From Pseudomonadota bacterium (GTDB lineage: Bacteria; Myxococcota_A; Polyangia; GCA-2747355): a stretch of 39,260 nucleotides of DNA. The stretch spans positions 1-39,260 of the forward strand of contig PDPC01000041.1 of assembly GCA_002747355.1 (NCBI GenBank), read 5' to 3'. Of the stretch, positions 34,349 to 39,260 are shown one piece after another. The translations under genes and the position numbers were made by a program. Each line of letters starts with the position of its first letter. Within the stretch, counting starts at the first letter, position 1. The notes under the pieces were generated by a model. The model ran no database searches, was not told the DNA's origin, and saw nothing but the letters and a program-made list of their open reading frames with translations.

Positions 34349-35302
34349 ATGCAGACCGTGCGGATCGCCACACGCAAGAGCAAGCTCGCCCTCTGGCAAG
34401 CGGAGTGGGTCGCAGCTCAGCTCCGCGAGGCTCATCCGAGGATTGAGGTCGAGCTCCTCCACGTGGTGACCAGAGGCGACAAGATCACCGACGTACCGCT
34501 CGCCAAGGTCGGCGGCAAGGGGCTCTTCGTCAAAGAGATCGAGGACGCGCTGCTCGAGGGGCGCGCCGACATCGCCGTGCACTCGATAAAGGACGTGCCC
34601 GCCGAGCTGCCCGAGGGGCTACACCTGCCGGTGCTCTGCGAGCGCGCCGATCCCCGCGACGCCTGGTGTTGCGCGGCAGGCCACGAGCTCGACGCGATGC
34701 CCCTGGGGGCCGTGATCGGCACCTCGAGCCTGCGGCGTCAGGTGCAGATCACGGCGCGACGCCCAGACCTGAAGATCGAGCTGCTGCGGGGCAACGTGCC
34801 GACGCGGCTGCGCAAGCTCGAGGAGGGCGAATACGACGCGATCGTGCTCGCCGCCGCCGGGCTGAAGCGCCTCGAGCTGGCCGAGAAGGCCACCTGCTGG
34901 CTCGAGCCCGAGCTGATGCTGCCTGCCGTCGGCCAGGGCGCCGTCGGCATCGAGTGCCGCCAGAACGACGAGCCGATCAACGCCTTGATCGCCCCACTAC
35001 ACCACGAGCCCACGGCGCTCTGCGTCCGCGCCGAGCGCGCCTTCCTGGCTCGCCTCGACGGCGGCTGCCAGGTGCCCATCGGCTGCTATGGCGTGCTCGA
35101 AGGCGCCGCTGTGGAGCCCGCCGGTCAGACGCTCTGGCTACGCGGGCTGGTCGGTGACACCGACCGCGGCGAGCTGCTCTGCGAAGAGCGCCGCGTCGTA
35201 GCCAAGGAGGGCGAGGCGATCGGCGTCGAGCTCGCCGAGGCGATCCTCGCCGCTGGCGGCAAGGCGATCCTCGAGCGCGTCTACGCCGGTGGCCAAAGCT
35301 AG
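34349..35302 (+). CDS. hemC: Porphobilinogen deaminase (hydroxymethylbilane synthase)
   Basis: 317 aa, normal length. The N-terminus [20 protein letters not shown] with the catalytic Asp, and the dipyrromethane cofactor Cys240 in [10 protein letters not shown] are all present. It polymerises four porphobilinogens to hydroxymethylbilane. The ATG has an exceptionally strong AGGAGGTCCT (34339-34348) directly upstream. It is followed 30 bp later by the AhbD-like gene, consistent with one tetrapyrrole operon. hemB and hemD are not in the window. Confidence 0.96.
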   Translation: MQTVRIATRKSKLALWQAEWVAAQLREAHPRIEVELLHVVTRGDKITDVPLAKVGGKGLFVKEIEDALLEGRADIAVHSIKDVPAELPEGLHLPVLCERADPRDAWCCAAGHELDAMPLGAVIGTSSLRRQVQITARRPDLKIELLRGNVPTRLRKLEEGEYDAIVLAAAGLKRLELAEKATCWLEPELMLPAVGQGAVGIECRQNDEPINALIAPLHHEPTALCVRAERAFLARLDGGCQVPIGCYGVLEGAAVEPAGQTLWLRGLVGDTDRGELLCEERRVVAKEGEAIGVELAEAILAAGGKAILERVYAGGQS

Positions 35303-35332
35303 CCTCCCCCAACCGGGAGAGCAGGAGCCCAG

Positions 35333-36463
35333 ATGTCCGACCTACCGCCCATCGCCAGACCCGAGGCCTCGCCCCGCGAGGGCGAGGAGAGCTTCATCCC
35401 CAAATGGATCGCCTGGGAGAGCACGCGGCGCTGCAACCTCGGCTGCGTGCACTGCCGCTGCTCGTCGGAGCTGAGCTCGTCCTCAGGCCGCTTCGATACC
35501 GCCGCCGCCAAGCAGCTGATCGACGACATCTGCGTCGTCTCCAAGCCAGTCTTCGTGCTCTCTGGCGGTGAGCCGCTGATGCGTGGCGACATCTTCGAGA
35601 TCGCCGAGCATGGCAGAGCGCGGGGGCTGCGCGTCTGTATGGCGACCAACGGCACGCTGGTCACCGACGAGACCTGCCGCCAGCTCAAGGCGGCTCAGAT
35701 CCGTATCGTCTCGCTCTCCCTCGACGGGCCCACCGCAGAGATCCATGACGACTTCCGCCAGCAGGAGGGCGCCTACGAGGGTACGCTGCGAGCAGCAGCG
35801 CTCTTCGCCAACCACGGCATCGAGTTCATCGTCAACTCGTCGTTTTCCAAGCGCAACCAACCGCATATCGCCGACACCTTCCGTCTCGCCAAGTCGATCG
35901 GCGCCAAGGCCTGGTACATGTTCATGATCGTCCCCACCGGCCGCGGCGAGGAGATCATGGCCGAGCTGATCTCCAAGGAGGACTACGAGGAGATCCTCGA
36001 GTGGCACTACCACCAGGAGAAGGCCGAAGAGGAGATCCTGATGCGGCCGACCTGCGCACCGCACTACTACCGGGTGGTGCCTCAGCTCAATCGGCAAGAG
36101 GGCAGGGCGTTCAAGCGCCGCAGCCTCAGCTTCTCCACCGGCGGCGGCAAGGGCTGCCTCGCGGCGCAGTCGATCTGCCTGATCGACTGCATGGGTGACG
36201 TGAAGCCCTGCTCCTACTTCCCCCTCTCCGCGGGCAACGTGCGCGAGCAGTCCTTCGAGTCGATCTGGTGGGGCTCGAAGCTCTTCTCCGACCTGCGCCA
36301 GTTCGAACGCTACAAGGGCTCCTGTGGCAGCTGCGAGTACCTCCGCGTCTGTGGCGGCTGCCGCGCCCGCGCCTACGCCGTCACCGGCGACTACATGGCC
36401 CCCGAGCCCTTCTGCGACTACCTCCCCGGCAACGCCCCCAAGGGCCCCGTTATCCAGAGGTAG
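35333..36463 (+). CDS. ahbD: AhbD-like radical SAM haem synthase
   Basis: 376 aa. Radical SAM cysteines 34, 38 and 41 ([10 protein letters not shown]) follow the IAWES start; conserved TCAPHYYR is at about 240-247, with Cys275 and Cys293, and an SPASM-like C-terminal cluster at [13 protein letters not shown] (331-343). This pattern matches AhbD, which converts iron-coproporphyrin III to haem in the siroheme-dependent pathway of sulphate reducers and archaea. AhbC and NirJ are close relatives, so the exact step is likely but not certain. Position behind hemC supports the tetrapyrrole role. AGGAG precedes the ATG at good spacing. Confidence 0.82.
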   Translation: MSDLPPIARPEASPREGEESFIPKWIAWESTRRCNLGCVHCRCSSELSSSSGRFDTAAAKQLIDDICVVSKPVFVLSGGEPLMRGDIFEIAEHGRARGLRVCMATNGTLVTDETCRQLKAAQIRIVSLSLDGPTAEIHDDFRQQEGAYEGTLRAAALFANHGIEFIVNSSFSKRNQPHIADTFRLAKSIGAKAWYMFMIVPTGRGEEIMAELISKEDYEEILEWHYHQEKAEEEILMRPTCAPHYYRVVPQLNRQEGRAFKRRSLSFSTGGGKGCLAAQSICLIDCMGDVKPCSYFPLSAGNVREQSFESIWWGSKLFSDLRQFERYKGSCGSCEYLRVCGGCRARAYAVTGDYMAPEPFCDYLPGNAPKGPVIQR

Positions 36464-36600
36464 TCCGTCACGGCGTCCGTCGCAAGCCGACACGGCGCGC
36501 CGTCGCCGCGTAAGAGCCACCCACATCCCCCCACAAGAGGCTGGCCTGCGAGCCGCGGTTTGCGTTAGGGTGGCGCCCCCGGGGGATGGTCTAGGACGTT

Positions 36601-37941
36601 GTGAGCTCAATGGCAGACGACAAACACCCCAAAGCACTCTACGCGCTCTTTTTCACCGAGATGTGGGAACGCTTCGGCTTCTACTGCATGCTCGCGATCT
36701 TCGTGCTCTACATGGTCGAGCCCATCGCCGGATCCTTCGGCGGCGGCCTAGGCTTCACCAAGGGCAAGGCCTCACAGATTTATGGCCTCTACGTCGGCCT
36801 GGTCTACTTCACGCCGATCATCGGCGGCCTGGTCGCAGACCGCTTCCTCGGCTACCTCAAGACCATCTTCCTCGGTGGCCTGTTCATGATGGCCGGCTAC
36901 TTCTTACTCGCGGTGAAGTCGGTACCCACCTTCTACAGCGGTCTCGGCGCGATCATCATCGGCAACGGCCTCTTCAAGCCCAACATCTCGACGATGGTCG
37001 GCAACGTCTACCTCGACCGCCCGCACCTCAAAGACGCCGGCTTCAACATCTTCTACATGGGGATCAACATCGGCGCGGTGTTCTCCCCGCTCGCGGCGAG
37101 CTTCGTCAAGACCGCCTTCAACTGGAACTACGCCTTCGCCACCGCCGGCATCGGCATGGGCCTCTCGCTGCTGATCCTGCTCGGGACACGCAAGCTAACC
37201 GCCGTGGGCGACACGGTGATCGCCGACAAGAAGACGAAAGCCGCCGAGGCCAAACACAACGACAAGCCCGCCACGGTCGTGCGCGAGCCCGGCGAGAAGC
37301 TGCGCGTGCAAGCGCTCTTCATCATCTATGTCGTCGTGATCGTGTTCTGGATGGCCTTCCACCAAAACGGCCTGACGCTCAACTTCTGGGCCAAGAACAA
37401 CACGCTGCCCCTGGCCGGGATCAACTTCGCCAAGCAGGCCGAGCTGACCCAGGCGATCAACCCCTTCTTCGTCGTCTTCCACACCCTGTTGATCATCGTC
37501 CCCTTCTGGGCCTGGCTGCGCCGCAAGGGCAAAGAACCCTCGACCCCGGCGAAGATGATGCTCGGGATGATGCTCACCGCCGCGGCCTACGGGCTGATGG
37601 CGTCGGCCGGCCTCCTCGGGGGCGATACTGGCAAAGTCAGCGCCTACTGGCTGATCGCAACCTATGGCACGATTACCCTCGGCGAGCTCTGCCTCTCGCC
37701 GATGGGCCTCTCGGTGGTCTCCAAGCTCGCCCCGCAGCGCAGCGCTGGCACCTTCATGGGGCTGTGGTTCGTCTCGACGGCCACTGGCAACTACCTCTCC
37801 GGCGCCGTCGGCTCGCTCTGGGATAAGGTCCCGCCCTCGACCTTCTTTTTGATCTTGGTCGGCAGCTCGATCTTCGCCGCCTTCGTGCTGCGGCTCGTGC
37901 TGCGTCGCCTCGAGAACGCGCTCGACCTCGTCTCCGCCTGA
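36601..37941 (+). CDS. POT/PTR family proton-dependent peptide transporter
   Basis: 446 aa with about 12-14 membrane helices. The proton-coupling motif ExxERF is at FFTEMWERFGFY (18-28), and PIIGGLVADRFLGYLKTI matches the conserved loop after helix 2. The family imports di- and tripeptides with protons. The GTG at 36601 is supported by AGGA 4 nt upstream; the ATG at 36610 is an alternative. It lies 137 bp after the AhbD-like gene, with no clear terminator seen between, and converges with the LD-carboxypeptidase gene; a link to peptidoglycan peptide recycling is possible. Confidence 0.9.
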   Translation: MSSMADDKHPKALYALFFTEMWERFGFYCMLAIFVLYMVEPIAGSFGGGLGFTKGKASQIYGLYVGLVYFTPIIGGLVADRFLGYLKTIFLGGLFMMAGYFLLAVKSVPTFYSGLGAIIIGNGLFKPNISTMVGNVYLDRPHLKDAGFNIFYMGINIGAVFSPLAASFVKTAFNWNYAFATAGIGMGLSLLILLGTRKLTAVGDTVIADKKTKAAEAKHNDKPATVVREPGEKLRVQALFIIYVVVIVFWMAFHQNGLTLNFWAKNNTLPLAGINFAKQAELTQAINPFFVVFHTLLIIVPFWAWLRRKGKEPSTPAKMMLGMMLTAAAYGLMASAGLLGGDTGKVSAYWLIATYGTITLGELCLSPMGLSVVSKLAPQRSAGTFMGLWFVSTATGNYLSGAVGSLWDKVPPSTFFLILVGSSIFAAFVLRLVLRRLENALDLVSA

Positions 37942-38017
37942 GCTCGGAGCTCTGCTGGCTTTCGTTGCGCGTCAGTCAGATACCGCGAGCCGCGCTGAGC
38001 CGAGCCAGGCCGAGCCG

Positions 38018-38941
38018 CTACCCGGGCAGCACCTCGAGGGTGCCAGCCTGGGCGTCGAGCGCGACCTCGACGCCGAGCGGCAGCGCGACGTTGCGCGCCC
38101 CATGCCCAACCGGCGCGCCGCTGGCGATCGGCACCTGCAGCCGGCCTAGGCGCTCGCCGAGCACCTCGAGGGCGGTGATAGGGGTCGGCGGCTGGCCCTG
38201 CTCAGCGTCACAGCTGGCGAAATCGCCGAGCACCACACCGGCGATATCGTCCAGCGCTCCCGTGGCGAGCAGCTGGGTCAGCATCCGATCGAGGCGATAG
38301 GGGACCTCACCCACGTCCTCGAGGAGCACGACGCAGCCAGCGAAGCGCGGCTGCTGCGGCGTCCCGCAGAGCGCAGCCAGCAGCGTGAGGTTCCCGCCCC
38401 GGAGGCGCCCCCGTGCGCGCCCCCCCACCAGGTAACCGAGCCCCTCGAGGCGAGGCATCGCCCGCCCCTCGAGCAAGGCGAAGAGCACCTCCCGATCGCC
38501 CTCGGGCAACACAGCCAGCTGATTGACCACCGGCCCGTGGATCGAGATCGCGCCGGCGGTCACCGCCGCCTGGTGCAGCGCTGTGATGTCGGAGAAGCCC
38601 ACCAACGGCACGCCCCGCGCCGCCAGCGCTGGCAGATCGAGGGCCTGTCCGCCGGAGAGCGCCAGCAGCCTCGTGGCGCCGTAGCCGCCCCGCGCGCAGA
38701 AGATCGCCCCCACCTGCGGATCGCGGATCGCGGCGTTGAGTGCCGCGGCGCGCTCGGCGTCAGAGCCAGCGAGGTAAGCGAAGGGAGGCTCTTGCCGCGA
38801 CACTCGGTTCGGATAATAACCGCGCAGCACATCATAGCGATCGGCGAGCAACGCCAGCCCCGCCTCGAAGCTCTCGGTCGGCGCGTGGCTGGCTGGCGCG
38901 ATCACCGCTACACTAGCTCCCGGAGAAAGCGCGCGAAACAT
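38018..38941 (-). CDS. LD-carboxypeptidase (peptidase family S66, MccF/LdcA-like)
   Basis: 307 aa. The S66 catalytic triad is visible: Ser117 in GFSDITALH, Glu208 in LLEDVGEVPYRLDRML, and His280 in GHGARNVALPLG. The family removes D-Ala from the tetrapeptide of recycled peptidoglycan (LdcA) or detoxifies microcin C-type peptide nucleotides (MccF). No signal peptide, so cytoplasmic. It sits alone, 76 bp from the convergent POT transporter gene. Upstream lies a 14-bp tandem repeat, about 45 to 120 bp before the ATG. Confidence 0.88.
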   Translation of the reverse strand: MFRALSPGASVAVIAPASHAPTESFEAGLALLADRYDVLRGYYPNRVSRQEPPFAYLAGSDAERAAALNAAIRDPQVGAIFCARGGYGATRLLALSGGQALDLPALAARGVPLVGFSDITALHQAAVTAGAISIHGPVVNQLAVLPEGDREVLFALLEGRAMPRLEGLGYLVGGRARGRLRGGNLTLLAALCGTPQQPRFAGCVVLLEDVGEVPYRLDRMLTQLLATGALDDIAGVVLGDFASCDAEQGQPPTPITALEVLGERLGRLQVPIASGAPVGHGARNVALPLGVEVALDAQAGTLEVLPG

Positions 38942-38986
38942 CTCAGCTGCTTAGCACAGCGGAGGCTCCGCTGGCCAACCTCGGGC

Positions 38987-39062
38987 GCCCTGAGGCAGGC
39001 GTCCTGAGGCAGACGTCCTGAGGCAGACGTCCTGAGGCAGACGTCCTGAGGCAGACGTCCTA
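38987..39062. repeat. 14-bp palindromic tandem repeat upstream of the LD-carboxypeptidase gene
   Basis: Four perfect copies of GTCCTGAGGCAGAC (39001-39056) are preceded by one degenerate copy (38987-39000) and followed by a partial one. Each unit is nearly its own reverse complement (GTC/GAC ends). They lie upstream of the minus-strand LD-carboxypeptidase gene and abut family A copy A4. The remainder of 38942-39260 consists of A4 and element B2, with no gene. Confidence 0.85.
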
Positions 39063-39120
39063 AGAGCCCCCCTACAAATGCCTCCCGTCGCCAAGCACAG
39101 CCCTGCCGGCCGCTTTCTAG
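39063..39120 (+). repeat. Family A dispersed repeat, copy A4
   Basis: This copy begins AGAGCCCCCCTACA and ends GGCCGCTTTCTAG. It has CCAAGC in place of CCGGGC. Its final CTAG is also the first four bases of element B2, so A and B are fused end to end here. The window start may follow another such A copy, but that lies outside the sequence. Confidence 0.75.
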
Positions 39121-39260
39121 AGCGCTGACCACCTGACCTCCCGTCGCCGCGCTGGTCTGCAACATCACAGCGGTTGTCGCTCGTCGGTTGCTTGCTACCA
39201 GCAGGCGCCCTTCTCGCTCCTACGCTGTGATTCCGCATCCTTCGCGCAGCTCGGTCCGGT
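39117..39260 (+). mobile_element. Family B MITE-like element, copy B2 (cut by window end)
   Basis: This is the same element as B1, in the same orientation, about 90% identical over the compared 141 bp by eye. It starts with CTAGAGCGCTGACC and retains both arms of the inner inverted repeat (AATCACAGCG and CGCTGTGATT) and the TGCTACCAGCA hairpin. The right terminal repeat is beyond the end of the window. Confidence 0.7.

Noticed and set aside
36324-37826. 500-residue frame overlapping the POT transporter
   Set aside because: It is another frame of the transporter and AhbD-like genes, rich in Arg/Pro/His as expected for a shadow frame.
38987-39062. CRISPR array
   Set aside because: The 14-bp units are directly adjacent with no spacers and no cas genes are present.

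Overview
The window is about 39 kb of GC-rich chromosomal DNA. It most resembles a Myxococcota or other delta-proteobacterial lineage. The indications are a MYXO-CTERM-like sorting tail on a secreted NlpC/P60-type protein, a MopE-type Cys/Asp metal-binding motif, large Ser/Thr kinases fused to AAA/TPR modules, an FHA-domain sigma-54 activator, and an AhbD-type haem enzyme. No rRNA, tRNA, CRISPR array or full-length transposase was seen. Family calls come from motif recognition by eye, not from a database search.

Layout. 1-4963 is an accessory block. An inverted-repeat element (family B, MITE-like) precedes a four-gene operon: a signal-peptide-less DUF1858 substrate-binding protein, a HypB/UreG-like GTPase with Cys motifs, an ABC ATPase without a permease, and a small zinc ribbon. 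A short dispersed repeat (family A), an Xre/MbcA-RES toxin-antitoxin pair and a truncated family B copy follow. 4964-8847 (minus) carries a beta-propeller lipoprotein, an NlpC/P60-like protein and a Glu/Leu/Phe/Val dehydrogenase. 9150-14208 (minus) is the distal half of a division/cell-wall cluster, ddl-ftsQ-ftsA-ftsZ. 14486-23025 is a signalling block: a kinase-AAA-TPR protein, a membrane Ser/Thr kinase translationally coupled to an FHA sigma-54 activator, and a methyltransferase preceded by a good -24/-12 sequence. 23092-25379 (minus) is kamA-ablB, for N-epsilon-acetyl-beta-lysine, a compatible solute. 25570-29655 (minus) is the other half of the division cluster, ftsW-murG-murC. 29833-32403 (minus) holds hemA, a hemX/ccsA-like gene and a small conserved-looking protein. 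32841-37941 (plus) holds ccmA, ccmB, hemC, an ahbD-like radical SAM gene and a POT peptide transporter. 38018-38941 (minus) is an LD-carboxypeptidase. The window ends with a 14-bp tandem repeat, a family A repeat and a second family B element.

How it works together. Cell-envelope growth (Ddl, MurC, MurG, FtsW/Q/A/Z, LD-carboxypeptidase, NlpC/P60) and haem/cytochrome c supply (HemA, HemC, AhbD, HemX-like, CcmAB) form the housekeeping core. The ahbD gene suggests the siroheme-dependent haem route, and so low-oxygen ancestry or lifestyle. KamA-AblB suggests salt or osmotic stress. The cell-wall cluster is split by about 11 kb of signalling and osmolyte genes.

The best candidate for an undescribed system is the permease-less ABC/GTPase/DUF1858/zinc-ribbon operon at 182-3515. 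It looks like cytoplasmic metal- or cofactor-handling machinery rather than a transporter.
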